Positions 32,129-43,798 are shown, counted from the first letter of the stretch. The stretch is 64,000 nucleotides of DNA from Clavaria fumosa (GCA_951802425.1 OX637803.1:3279055-3343054), one strand, 5' to 3'. Notes: generated from the sequence alone by a model not told the origin. Numbers and translations are program-made.

Positions 32129-35100
32129 CTAGCTGTAAAACAAATGGCCAATGCAAGTTTGGCCACATAATAAAAAACTGCAAAATGTGTTATAGGAACT
32201 TTGTAGACATGTTCTATAGGTAAAACAATACAACTTTTGTATGGATCATGTCTCACCCCACTTGCTACTTCAAAAGATCCCCTGGTTTTCATTTTGGCCT
32301 CTTCCTAGTGTATCATTACAAAGAATAGCATATTGTACAATACGTAGGCATGGGAGGCCTATGAAACTTTGAGGAGACATTCTCTATAGTATATCAATGG
32401 TTTATGGCCACTTACCTGATCCCCTAAGCTTCTACTTTCAAAGATCCCCTGAAAATGCCCAAAAAACTCATTTTCCCGGGATCTTTGGACCTGGACACTA
32501 AAACACTTATGTAAAGCACCCACACCCTTTCCCTATACCCCCTCTAACCCCCCATACCATTCACTACCAAGTGGCCAATGCTCCACTTTCTGCTGACCCT
32601 TCTCTAACATCTGGCCACAGCTGGCCACTGTAGTTTCGGAACCTGGGATCTTTGGAAGCATAAGGTATACCACACTCAAAACACCTGGAACCTAGTGTCA
32701 AATAGGTGCCCTAACCCCAGGAATATTTTCAGGATTTTTGAACCGCTTATAGATTCTGGCCAATAGGCCACTTTGCCAAGACCCTAGCTGTAAAACAAAT
32801 GGCCAATGCAAGTTTGGCCACATAATAAAAAACTGCAAAATGTGTTATAGGAACTAGCTGTAAAACAAATGGCCAATGCAAGTTTGGCCACAAAATAAAA
32901 AACTGCAAAATGTGTTATAGGAACTTTGTAGACATGTTCTATAGGTAAAACAATACAACTTTTGTATGGATCATGTCTCACCCCACTTGCTACTTCAAAA
33001 GATCCCCTGGTTTTCATTTTGGCCTCTTCCTAGTGTATCATTACAAAGAATAGCATATTGTACAATACGTAGGCATGGGAGGCCTATGAAACTTTGAGGA
33101 GACATTCTCTATAGTATATCAATGATTTATGGCCACTTACCTGATCCCCTAAGCTTCTACTTTCAAAGATCCCCTGAAAATGCCCAAAAAACTCATTTTC
33201 CTGGGATCTTTGGACCTGGACACTAAAACACTTATGTAAAGCACCCACACCCTTTCCCTATACCCCCTCTAACCCCCCATACCATTCACTACCAAGTGGC
33301 CAATGCTCCACTTTCTGCTGACCCTTCTCTAACATCTGGCCACAGCTGGCCACTGTAGTTTCGGAACCTGGGATCTTTGGAAGCATAAGGTATACCACAC
33401 TCAAAACACCTGGAACCTAGTGTCAAATAGGTGCCCTAACCCCAGGAATATTTTCAGGATTTTTGAACCGCTTATAGATTCTGGCCAATAGGCCACTTTG
33501 CCAAGACCCTAGCTGTAAAACAAATGGCCAATGCAAGTTTGGCCACAAAATAAAAAACTGCAAAATGTGTTATAGGAACTTTGTAGACATGTTCTATAGG
33601 TAAAACAATACAACTTTTGTATGGATCATGTCTCACCCCACTTGCTACTTCAAAAGATCCCCTGGTTTTCATTTTGGCCTCTTCCTAGTGTATCATTACA
33701 AAGAATAGCATATTGTACAATACGTAGGCATGGGAGGCCTATGAAACTTTGAGGAGACATTCTCTATAGTATATCAATGATTTATGGCCACTTACCTGAT
33801 CCCCTAAGCTTCTACTTTCAAAGATCCCCTGAAAATGCCCAAAAAACTCATTTTCCTGGGATCTTTGGACCTGGACACTAAAACACTTATGTAAAGCACC
33901 CACACCCTTTCCCTATACCCCCTCTAACCCCCCATACCATTCACTACCAAGTGGCCAATGCTCCACTTTCTGCTGACCCTTCTCTAACATCTGGCCACAG
34001 CTGGCCACTGTAGTTTCGGAACCTGGGATCTTTGGAAGCATAAGGTATACCACACTCAAAACACCTGGAACCTAGTGTCAAATAGGTGCCCTAACCCCAG
34101 GAATATTTTCAGGATTTTTGAACCGCTTATAGATTCTGGCCAATAGGCCACTTTGCCAAGACCCTAGCTGTAAAACAAATGGCCAATGCAAGTTTGGCCA
34201 CAAAATAAAAAACTGCAAAATGTGTTATAGGAACTTTGTAGACATGTTCTATAGGTAAAACAATACAACTTTTGTATGGATCATGTCTCACCCCACTTGC
34301 TACTTCAAAAGATCCCCTGGTTTTCATTTTGGCCTCTTCCTAGTGTATCATTACAAAGAATAGCATATTGTACAATATGTAGGCATGGGAGGCCTATGAA
34401 ACTTTGAGGAGACATTCTCTATAGTATATCAATGATTTATGGCCACTTACCTGATCCCCTAAGCTTCTACTTTCAAAGATCCCCTGAAAATGCCCAAAAA
34501 ACTCATTTTCCTGGGATCTTTGGACCTGGACACTAAAACACTTATGTAAAGCACCCACACCCTTTCCCTATACCCCCTCTAACCCCCCATACCATTCACT
34601 ACCAAGTGGCCAATGCTCCACTTTCTGCTGACCCTTCTCTAACATCTGGCCACAGCTGGCCACTGTAGTTTCGGAACCTGGGATCTTTGGAAGCATAAGG
34701 TATACCACACTCAAAACACCTGGAACCTAGTGTCAAATAGGTGCCCTAACCCCAGGAATATTTTCAGGATTTTTGAACCGCTTATAGATTCTGGCCAATA
34801 GGCCACTTTGCCAAGACCCTAGCTGTAAAACAAATGGCCAATGCAAGTTTGGCCACAAAATAAAAAACTGCAAAATGTGTTATAGGAACTTTGTAGACAT
34901 GTTCTATAGGTAAAACAATACAACTTTTGTATGGATCATGTCTCACCCCACTTGCTACTTCAAAAGATCCCCTGGTTTTCATTTTGGCCTCTTCCTAGTG
35001 TATCATTACAAAGAATAGCATATTGTACAATACGTAGGCATGGGAGGCCTATGAAACTTTGAGGAGACATTCTCTATAGTATATCAATGATTTATGGCCA

Positions 35101-36597
35101 CTTACCTGATCCCCTAAGCTTCTACTTTCAAAGATCCCCTGAAAATGCCCAAAAAACTCATTTTCCTGGGATCTTTGGACCTGGACACTAAAACACTTAT
35201 GTAAAGCACCCACACCCTTTCCCTATACCCCCTCTAACCCCCCATACCATTCACTACCAAGTGGCCAATGCTCCACTTTCTGCTGACCCTTCTCTAACAT
35301 CTGGCCACAGCTGGCCACTGTAGTTTCGGAACCTGGGATCTTTGGAAGCATAAGGTATACCACACTCAAAACACCTGGAACCTAGTGTCAAATAGGTGCC
35401 CTAACCCCAGGAATATTTTCAGGATTTTTGAACCGCTTATAGATTCTGGCCAATAGGCCACTTTGCCAAGACCCTAGCTGTAAAACAAATGGCCAATGCA
35501 AGTTTGGCCACAAAATAAAAAACTGCAAAATGTGTTATAGGAACTTTGTAGACATGTTCTATAGGTAAAACAATACAACTTTTGTATGGATCATGTCTCA
35601 CCCCACTTGCTACTTCAAAAGATCCCCTGGTTTTCATTTTGGCCTCTTCCTAGTGTATCATTACAAAGAATAGCATATTGTACAATACGTAGGCATGGGA
35701 GGCCTATGAAACTTTGAGGAGACATTCTCTATAGTATATCAATGATTTATGGCCACTTACCTGATCCCCTAAGCTTCTACTTTCAAAGATCCCCTGAAAA
35801 TGCCCAAAAAACTCATTTTCCTGGGATCTTTGGACCTGGACACTAAAACACTTATGTAAAGCACCCACACCCTTTCCCTATACCCCCTCTAACCCCCCAT
35901 ACCATTCACTACCAAGTGGCCAATGCTCCACTTTCTGCTGACCCTTCTCTAACATCTGGCCACAGCTGGCCACTGTAGTTTCGGAACCTGGGATCTTTGG
36001 AAGCATAAGGTATACCACACTCAAAACACCTGGAACCTAGTGTCAAATAGGTGCCCTAACCCCAGGAATATTTTCAGGATTTTTGAACCGCTTATAGATT
36101 CTGGCCAATAGGCCACTTTGCCAAGACCCTAGCTGTAAAACAAATGGCCAATGCAAGTTTGGCCACAAAATAAAAAACTGCAAAATGTGTTATAGGAACT
36201 TTGTAGACATGTTCTATAGGTAAAACAATACAACTTTTGTATGGATCATGTCTCACCCCACTTGCTACTTCAAAAGATCCCCTGGTTTTCATTTTGGCCT
36301 CTTCCTAGTGTATCATTACAAAGAATAGCATATTGTACAATACGTAGGCATGGGAGGCCTATGAAACTTTGAGGAGACATTCTCTATAGTATATCAATGA
36401 TTTATGGCCACTTACCTGATCCCCTAAGCTTCTACTTTCAAAGATCCCCTGAAAATGCCCAAAAAACTCATTTTCCTGGGATCTTTGGACCTGGACACTA
36501 AAACACTTATGTAAAGCACCCACACCCTTTCCCTATACCCCCTCTAACCCCCCATACCATTCACTACCAAGTGGCCAATGCTCCACTTTCTGCTGAC
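32129..36597. repeat. 655-bp satellite array
   Basis: Six full monomers start at 32129, 32854, 33509, 34164, 34819 and 35474. A 469-bp partial seventh starts at 36129. A 70-bp partial duplication (32784-32853) lies between monomers one and two. Monomers differ by only a few bases (for example CCGGG/CCTGGG and ACGTAGG/ATGTAGG, both CpG changes), so the array is recent or homogenised. Each monomer holds inverted motifs around AAAGATCCC/GGGATCTTT and a minus-strand CAG|GTAAGT. A 66-codon open frame recurs in every monomer, but array homogenisation alone explains that. Confidence 0.97.
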
Positions 36598-36932
36598 CCC
36601 TACCCACAACACTTGGCCAATGCAGCATTGGCCAACTTCTGTTAAATAATTTCCAATAATCACCAAAATATTCATATGCCTAGTTCCCATTTTTGGCATC
36701 ATCTTTTGTATGGAAACCATATCCCACTTTCCATCTGTTCCAAAGATCCCCATTATTCTTGATATTAAATGAGCTTGGCACATTGGCTATATCTCAGCAA
36801 ACACTTCATATATTTTCATCAGACTTTGTGAGTAGATGCATACCTATGAGCAGTATCCTCAGTAATATTTATATGAATTTACATGATTTAATGTAAAGGG
36901 TAGAGTGGGTGTGCAGATGAAGCAGAAGTATG
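36598..36932. other. Diverged satellite-like flank
   Basis: No gene. 36690-36760 (TCTTTTGTATGGAAACCATA... CCAAAGATCCCC) resembles part of the 655-bp monomer (ACTTTTGTATGGATCATG...AAAGATCCCC), so it looks like an old single copy at the array edge. A near-perfect 23-bp inverted repeat (TTGGCCAATGC/GCATTGGCCAA) lies at about 36613-36635. Confidence 0.55.
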
Positions 36933-37492
36933 TGTCAGTCCAAGTCCCTCACAGAAGTGAGAAGGGGAAAGAAGCTCGATTTCAATGTAGGGAACTACAC
37001 ACATTACAAAGGTACTATATATACTGGGGAAAGGGGGCTGTGTAGGGGATGAGTCATAAAAAGGGGAATGAGGCTACGCGCACTGAGTTGCGCAGAATAG
37101 GGGAGGCAGTATAGGGAAAAGGGGATACCAAATACAGAAGGTAGCAGCAAGGGACGGATAAGGGGAAAATGACAAGAGAAATGCTTAGCATGGGCTTGGC
37201 TGGCCGTGGAGGGGCCTGGATTAGTCCCGATTAGGGTAGATTACTTGATGGGAGCTGTCAGAGGGATTATTGCTGATCTGCCTCCATCACAAATTGCAAA
37301 GTGTGGGAAAAGGTCGAGGAACGTGGGCATGGGCACGTGGCAGCGCTTATCGGGAGCTCATAGGTGTCAGCGCATGGTCGCAGGCGACTCCAAAGGTTGC
37401 AGAGGGTCATGTGGTCCCATACTCGGCCCTCGTAACTAGTCCCTAGTGCGTTGTGGATTCAGTGACGGTGGCTTATGTAATGGATCCTGACA
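36933..37492 (-). mobile_element. 3' LTR of family 4
   Basis: 560 bp, TGTCAGTCC...ATCCTGACA on the plus strand. A TATA-like ACTATATATACTG lies at about 37014-37026, shared with the other LTR. It has more TpG/CpA at differing sites than the 5' LTR, so it is the more decayed of the two. Confidence 0.92.
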
Positions 37493-37503
37493 TGGCCCCC
37501 TCC
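37493..37503 (-). promoter_or_regulatory. Polypurine tract of family 4
   Basis: Minus-strand GGAGGGGGCCA directly precedes the 3' LTR start TGTCAGGATCC and directly follows the pol stop codon (37504-37506). It is the expected plus-strand primer. Confidence 0.8.
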
Positions 37504-40500
37504 TCAAGGCTGGGTGTCTCGACCGGCCAATCGCGCCTTGTCCGGGTGCTTGAGGAAGAAGTCGCAGAGAAGAATTGCGGTGTTGGTAAGGTTTTGGCAG
37601 GGTTCCCAGGTGTTTTCTTCAATCGGGTAGCCTAGCCACTTTACCAGGTATTTCACTCCTTGTCCTACTTTCTTCACATCCAGGATCTCTTCGACCTCAT
37701 ACTCTAAGTGGTCGTCATCAATGGTTGGAGGAGGCGGAGGAGGTCAGGCTTGGGAGGCAAAAGAAGGGGGAACGAATGGGGTTAGGAGGAGCTTGTTGAA
37801 TACATCGTGAATGCGCCAAGCAGGAGGTAGCTTGAGGCGATACCCTGCTGGTCCTACTTTCTCGACGATGGCAAAAGGCCCAGCCCATTTGTTGTCAAGT
37901 TTCTTGGTTGGGCAGTCCATTTTCAAGTTTCGCGTGTCGAGCCAAACTAAGTCTCCCTTCCCATACTTGCGACTGGGTCGCTTTCTGCTGTTGTAGCTTT
38001 TCTTCATTGCCAGCACAGCTTTCTCCATGGCTTCTTTGGCAGCACATCGCGACTCTTCCAACTTCGCCATCCACTCATCAGCAGCTGGGTTCACCTCTGT
38101 CCGCGGGTGTATACCTCCATTCCAGGGGTGTTGGCCGTAGTCCAGGAAGAAGGGCGTGTAGCCTGTCGCGGAATGTTCCCGGTTATTCAGCACGAATTCC
38201 GCTGTGCTCAACCACTCCGCCCAATCATCCTGGAGATGGTCGACGTATTCCCGCAGGTAGGTTTCAATCTCCTGATTCACCCGTTCCATTTGTCTGTCAG
38301 TTTGGGGATGGAAGGCAGTGCTCAGATTAGCCTTTATCCCAATCATCCGGTAGAACTCCTTCATGAATCGAGAGATGAACTGTGGGCCACGATCGCTGAC
38401 GACCTTCTGGGGGATTCCGTGGTTCCGGAATACACAGTCGTGGAGGATCCTAGCTGCTCCCAAACTTGTTAAGTCAAAACCGATTGCTTCGATGAGCATG
38501 CGCTTGGTGAATTTGTTGACAATCACAAGGATGGAGTCGAAGCCACGGGACTGTGGCAGCGGCCCTACTATGTCCCAGCTGATCGCCCACCATGGACCGT
38601 TCTGGACTGGGTGTGGGTGTAGGGGTGCGGCACGCTTGGTTCGGTCAGGTTTGGTTCTCTGACAGCCTTCGCATCCAGACACATACTTCTCCACATCTTT
38701 TACCATCTCAGGCCACCAGTAGGCTTTGAGCATCGTGGCCTTCATCTTCTTAATCCCGAGGTGTCCCACAATGGGAAGGTCATGTTCATAGTTGAGTACC
38801 ACCTCGCGGACTGCCGGGGGTATCCATACAGTGCCACTTCTCCACCACAATCCCAAACGGTCTCGCATCCAGCTGTCATCGATTTCCATAGGCTTGGTGA
38901 CGTGTTCTGCGCTCCTCTTCTGGAGGAGCGTCTCCATTTCAGATGTGAAGCCAGTGCGTACATCCACATCGGGGGGGAACATCTGGACGGGAGCATCTTC
39001 TTCAGCGGTCTCCCCGTAGTCGGGTCTTCGCGAGAGGGTATCGGCTTTGGTGTTGCTTTTACCAGTCCAATACTTGATCGCGAAGTCGAAGTTCTGGAGT
39101 TCTCCGTACCAGCGTATTTGTCATGGCTTCAGTTTTTGGGGCTTTCTGAAGTATTGCAAGTTTGCATGGTCGGTCCATATCTCGAAGGTTTCATCCACTC
39201 CTATGAGATATGCTCTCCACTCTCTCAACGCTCTGATAATTGTGAGGAGCTCCTTGTCATAGACGTCATAATTCTTTTCGGCCGCTGTGAGAGCCTCGGA
39301 GATGTAGTCGACTGGTCTCCAGGTCCCGTCGGGCTGCTGCTGGGAAAGAACTCCACCTGTCGCGAGGTTACTAGCGTCTGTTTCTACTTTCCACCTGCCT
39401 GTATCCTGGGGTAGAGCAAGGACTGGAGCTGAAACGAGCGCTCTTTTCATGTCCAGGAAAGCCGTGACCTGTTCGCTCTGCCAGCACCAGGGGACGTTAC
39501 TGGTGAGCTTAAACAGGGGTTTGGCTCGTGAGGACAGATTAGGGATGAACCTCCGCAGGTGGTTGACCATTCCCAGGAAACATTGGAGTTCCTTGACATT
39601 TCGGGGCTCTGGCCAGTTTCGGATTGCTTCCGCCTTGGCCAGGTCGTGCTCGAGTCGGTTGTGCGAGAGCCTGAGCCCTAGGTAGAATACCTCTGTCTTC
39701 TCAAACTCACACTTGCTCAGTCGGAGGCACAGTCCATTGTCGCGGAACCTCTGCAGGACTCGGTCCATCCAGAAACGGTGGGTCGCGAGGTCATCCGCGA
39801 AGATAATGACATCATCGATATACGCGAGTACATGTCCGCCGGCAATTTCTTCTCTCAAGATATGGTTCATAAATCTCTGGAAGGTCGTGGGAGCATTCTG
39901 GAGCCCAAACCACATTACCGTGGGTTCGAACAAACCTCGCGATGTCAAGAAGGCGCATCTCTCCTGGTGTCCTTCCCACAGCCTCATCGATGGAAACCCT
40001 CCCTTCGCGTCAATCTTGGAAAAGATCCTGGCTCCTCGCAGATTGTCTACACAATCACAGATGCACGGCAATGGAAACTTATCCTTAATCAAAAACGAGT
40101 TGAGGCATGAGTAATCGATGATGGGCCGGAGCTTGCCTTTTTCTCACTTGAAAAAGAACGGGCTGGCATAGGGGGATTTGGAGGGCCTTATCCTTCCTGA
40201 AGCCAGCTGCTCGTCGATCCACCTATTCATTTCTGTCATTTCCTCCCTAGTCAGCGAGTACAGTTTGGAGGATAAGTGCCCTGGGTCCTCGCGGAACTCG
40301 ATCTTGATGTCAAAATCAGGTCACGGTTTGGGTAACTCATCCCATTTTGCTTCACTAAAGACCGTTGGATATAGCAACGGCCAGTCGGGCATATCTCCAG
40401 AGTCCAAAAAGCGAATGTCTATGGTCGTCTGTAGTGCATTATCCCATATACTGCCTTTAGGATAGGCCCAAGGGCTTGTGAGATGTGGGTCAAAGTGGCA

Positions 40501-41052
40501 ACTTGTGGGGCAGTGCGTGAAGGAAACCTTGCCTAGTGGCCAATTGATCTCGGGGTTGTGTTTGGACAGCCAGTCATGCCCCAAGATGATCTTGTGCGAT
40601 TTGGCAGCTCCGAGCAAGAAGTGTATTCATTCCTGGTGGTCCCCTATCGTTAGCAGGAGGTCGATGCCGTAGCGGATTGGTCCGTTCTTGTTTGCTGAGC
40701 CGTCCACATTGTACACTTTGATCGGGTTTTGTAGCGGGACGGGTTCCAGTCCATATTCCTTACACCAGGCCAGGTCCATAAAACAATTGGTACATCCTGA
40801 GTCGATCAGGACCTTAACACCTCCCCATTCAGCCGTAGTCAGAGTTTCAAAGTGCGCCAGTAAAGTCAACTCTCTCTTCTGCCTCTTTGGTTTCTCTTCC
40901 GCGACTTTTGTCGTTCTGTTGTCCTCAAGTTCGTTTGTGCTCCGAGCATGTCTCTGTTGCAAGATTGTGTATTTGGGTATACTTGCTACGGGTACAGGGG
41001 TGGGGGTGGGAACGTTGCTTGTACTATTACAGAGACGCGAGTTCGGACTCAC
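37504..41052 (-). pseudogene. Gypsy pol (family 4): protease-RT-RNase H-integrase-chromodomain
   Basis: About 1180 codons in one frame without frameshifts, broken by five TGA stops near 40627, 40321, 40148, 39121 and 37744. Each sits where CGA (Arg) would decay at a CpG. Domains in order: protease VLIDSGCTNCFMD (~40810), ILGHDWLSKHNPEINW (~40570), RT with FSKIDAKGGFP (~40020) and AYIDDVIIFADD (~39820), RNase H VETDASNLATGG (~39390), integrase zinc site (HLGIKK...CEGCQRTK, ~38680), catalytic SWDIVGPL (~38580), VVSDRGPQF (~38400) and QTDRQMERVNQE (~38280), and a chromodomain (EYEVEEILDVKK...VKWLGYPIEENTWEP, ~37710-37620). It overlaps the gag stop in a different (-1) frame, so it was probably made by frameshifting. 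All catalytic acids are kept. Confidence 0.95.
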
Positions 41053-42356
41053 TGCGTCTCTTCTCCAAAACCCTGCTCCTGGGTGGGAGCCGGCGGGAGC
41101 TGTTGTTGTTGTTGCTGGGCCTGCGGGGCACCAGCCATCTGTCTCTCTCTCTCATATATCGCGAGCCTGTCGCGGAGTAGCGTGAGTTCGTTCTCGTATT
41201 CTTCCACCTCTACTGGGCCAGGGACCATCGCACAAACCTGCGGCCTCGGGACATAGGGTTGTGAGTCCGGGAGGTGGCAGTTTCGGGCGATGTGACCCAC
41301 CTGGCCACAGCGGAAGCATCGACGTTCAGCCGCAGGAGCCCGCGTCTGGTCCACGATCATCCTGTCACTGGCACCAGCGGGACGGGGCATGATCTGCGGA
41401 GCAGGGGTGCATTGCTGCTGCTGCGGAACAGAGGGGAAGCGAGGCACGGGTCGCGGTGGGTTCGGGTTCGGGTAGCGCAGGGGCGTAGGGAGTGGTTGCG
41501 ACTGCTGGAATTGGGTAGGGGCGGGGCGGCTGGCGTTTTGCTCACATATAATGGCGTCGAGCCTCCTCTGTTGGGCATCCAACATTTCGACCAGTTGCTT
41601 CCACTGGGCGTAGGTGACTGGCATGGGGTTGACATTGTAGACCCGCGTGGTCAGCCTCCGGTTGAGGTTCATCTCCAACCAGTGGATTAACACATCCGAG
41701 TTGTCGACCGGGTCTAACTCTGCCTTGCGCATCAATGTCTCGAATAGAGCGAAAAACTCCGCAGCTTCTAGCGCTCCCTGTTTCAACTTGGTGATGTCAT
41801 TTAGGGCGGTTGCCATGATGTTAGGGTCATCGAAGGCCCTATGCAGATCCAGGATGAAATCTTCCCAAGTCCCAGCTACTCCAGCATTTAGGATCTCATC
41901 ACCTTGCATGTTCGCCCATTCTGCTGCAAATCCTTCTCCTGTAATCTTACTCAGCGCAAACAGGATCTTGTTCAGATCACTGGCATAGAGCCCCTGGTTT
42001 CCCAGGAACTGTAGTCGGAGGGACCTGAGGAAGGTCTGGAAATTCTTCTTATTTCCATCAAAAGATGGAATGGCTAGGTCCAGCCTCGGCATTGGGGCTG
42101 CGGGGACAGCGTCTGCCATTTCGGGTGCGGGCAAGGGCGGCGGCGAGGGTTCTGGCGGCAATGGACTCGCGGGTTGGGGTCGCGGTTCCAGTTCTGGAGT
42201 CGCAGGTGATTGTGGTGGTGGTGGTGGCGACGGTGCTGGCTGGGCTAGGCGCTCGTCTAAACTCACGAAGTCTACAGGGGGCTCAGTATGAACTGGTGGT
42301 GCTGGGGGGGATGGGGTTGATGGGACGACAGATGAAGGCGAGGGGTCGGTACTCAT
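41049..42356 (-). CDS. Gypsy gag (family 4)
   Basis: 435-codon intact gag, ATG at 42356. The N-terminal ~95 residues are proline-rich (PSPPPPPQSPATPE). The capsid domain spans residues ~95-260 (IPSFDGNKKNFQTFLRSLRL; WEDFILDLHRAF; EFFALFETLMRKAEL). Then comes a P/Q-rich linker and one zinc knuckle, CFRCGQVGHIARNC (~41320-41278), followed by a short coiled coil (ENELTLLRDRLAIYERERQ) and a Q run. It binds element RNA and forms the particle. It overlaps pol by a few bases and the leading ORF by about 74 bp. It is the only family 4 ORF without a stop, although its CpGs are also exposed to decay. Confidence 0.95.
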   Translation of the reverse strand: MSTDPSPSSVVPSTPSPPAPPVHTEPPVDFVSLDERLAQPAPSPPPPPQSPATPELEPRPQPASPLPPEPSPPPLPAPEMADAVPAAPMPRLDLAIPSFDGNKKNFQTFLRSLRLQFLGNQGLYASDLNKILFALSKITGEGFAAEWANMQGDEILNAGVAGTWEDFILDLHRAFDDPNIMATALNDITKLKQGALEAAEFFALFETLMRKAELDPVDNSDVLIHWLEMNLNRRLTTRVYNVNPMPVTYAQWKQLVEMLDAQQRRLDAIICEQNASRPAPTQFQQSQPLPTPLRYPNPNPPRPVPRFPSVPQQQQCTPAPQIMPRPAGASDRMIVDQTRAPAAERRCFRCGQVGHIARNCHLPDSQPYVPRPQVCAMVPGPVEVEEYENELTLLRDRLAIYERERQMAGAPQAQQQQQQLPPAPTQEQGFGEETQ

Positions 42357-42831
42357 GGATGAGGAATTGTTCGATTCCGATGAGGCTAAGCTCTGTCTGG
42401 ATCGCCACGGAAATGTGCGTGGGTTCGTTCATCGACTCGTCATTGTCGCTGTTCACGTAGTCCTCAAGGTCGTCGAGGTTAATGTCAATAGTGCTGTGTA
42501 TGGGCGATCTCATGCCTGAGGTCGTGGAATCTGGTAGGGCAGCTCTCAGTGCCTCTCTCAATCTCTCTTGTCGTCGACTCTGTTCCTGTGCGTACAACCT
42601 TGCGAAATAGGGGGCAAGTCATCTCTCCTCCTCAATAATCCACAGTTTGAAAGGGCGTAGCTCTCGCAGTCTCAGTACTGCAGCTTCCATCTCCGATACG
42701 TCGGATTCCATCGGGGTGTCCGGGTAGAACTCTGTTCTTATGTGGGTGTCAAAGTATCGGGCCCAATATTCGTCCTCACCAAAATCTAGGACCATGATGA
42801 GCCACTCGTCTATTATGTCTTCGTTACGCAT
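42283..42831 (-). pseudogene. Extra ORF upstream of gag in family 4 (ORF0)
   Basis: A ~180-codon frame between the 5' LTR and gag, overlapping the gag start by ~74 bp in another frame. The first in-frame ATG is at 42831 (MRNEDIIDEWLIMVLDFG); the frame is open further upstream to about 42933 but without ATG. It encodes an acidic N-terminal part (FGEDEYWARYF), a basic R/Q helix (EQSRRQERLREALRAAL) and an acidic middle (NLDDLEDYVNSDNDE). A single TGA near 42618 fits CGA decay. I do not recognise the protein. The continuous frame and biased composition suggest it was real coding sequence, perhaps a pre-gag or regulatory protein. Confidence 0.55.
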
Positions 42832-42952
42832 CGGGTACGCCAGGATGACTCTCTTGTCGTTCTGTTGCACACGACAGGCAGGGGGTAGGGAGAAAGCTAG
42901 GCCGACCGGGGGTTGACAGGGTTGAGGTAGCAAGGGGTGGACATTGAAATTG

Positions 42953-43512
42953 TGTCAGTCCGAGTCCCTCACAGAAGCAAGAAGGGGAAAGAAGCTTGAT
43001 TTCAATGTAGGGAACTACACACATTACAAAGGTACTATATATACTGGGGAAAGGGGGCTGTGTAGGGGATGAGTCATAAAAAGGGGAATGAGGCTATGCG
43101 CACTGAGTTGCGCAGAATAGGGGAGGCAGTATAGGGAAAAGGGGATACCAAATACAGAAGGTAGCGGCAAGGGACGGATAAGGGGAAAATGACAAGAGAA
43201 ATGCTTAGCATGGGCTTGGCTGGCCGTGGAGGGGCCTGGATTAGTCCCGATTAGGGTAGATTACTTGATGGGAGCTGTCAGAGGGATTATTGCTGATCCG
43301 CCTCCATCACAAATTGCAAAGTGTGGGAAAAGGTCGAGGAACGTGGGCGTGGGCACGTGGCGGCGCTTATCGGGAGCTCATAGGTGTCGGCGCATGGTCG
43401 CAGGTGACTCCAAAGGTCGCGGAGGGTCACGTGGTCCCATACTCGGCCCTCGTAACTAGTCCCTAGCACGTTGTGGATTCAGTGATGGTGGCTTACGTAA
43501 CGGATCCTGACA
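42953..43512 (-). mobile_element. 5' LTR of family 4
   Basis: 560 bp, same borders as 36933-37492; TATA-like box at about 43034-43046 in element orientation. The inner edge is followed on the minus strand by CAATTTCAATG, where the primer-binding site should be; I cannot match it to a tRNA. Confidence 0.92.
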
Positions 43513-43798
43513 GTGTGAGCCAGGGTGAGAGTGAAGATGATTGTGAGAGTGACAGAGTAAATGGGGTGGGTGAGGGTGAGTAAGAGTGTTCATGAAGGTG
43601 AAGGTGAGGGGTGAAGGTGACTGAGAGTGGGGTTCAGGCTTCTTTTCTTATGACTGTAATGGTCCCTTGTCCTTCACAGGTGTAATACTTTCTATCCCTC
43701 AAATGAACTGGACTCAATGGTATATTGAGCTAGTAGTTCTATGTAGAGGGATCCACCCCTCTGTACAGTTGTGACACAGTATATATATGTGAGTGGCC
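43513..43798. other. GTGA-rich low-complexity stretch
   Basis: Imperfect GTGAGA/GGTGAA repeats at 43513-43635, then unremarkable sequence. No gene seen. Confidence 0.5.

Larger units (their letters stand above)
36933..43512 (-). mobile_element. Complete Ty3/gypsy chromovirus (family 4)
   Basis: 6580-bp element with 560-bp LTRs at both ends (36933-37492 and 42953-43512), polypurine tract, pol, gag and an extra leading ORF, all on the minus strand. Target-site duplication is GTATG (36928-36932) / GTGTG (43513-43517), one mismatch. The LTRs differ at about 19 positions by eye, and every difference fits CpG decay. There is no antisense accessory gene, unlike families 2, 3 and E. It is inactive because of stops in pol and the leading ORF. 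Confidence 0.93.

Noticed and set aside
32129..36597. A conserved 66-codon ORF in every satellite monomer as a real protein family.
   Set aside because: All monomers are nearly identical at the DNA level, so conservation of the frame carries no evidence of selection; no motif is recognisable.
36693..36896. Small gene at the satellite edge.
   Set aside because: The sequence is a diverged piece of the 655-bp monomer with no protein signal.
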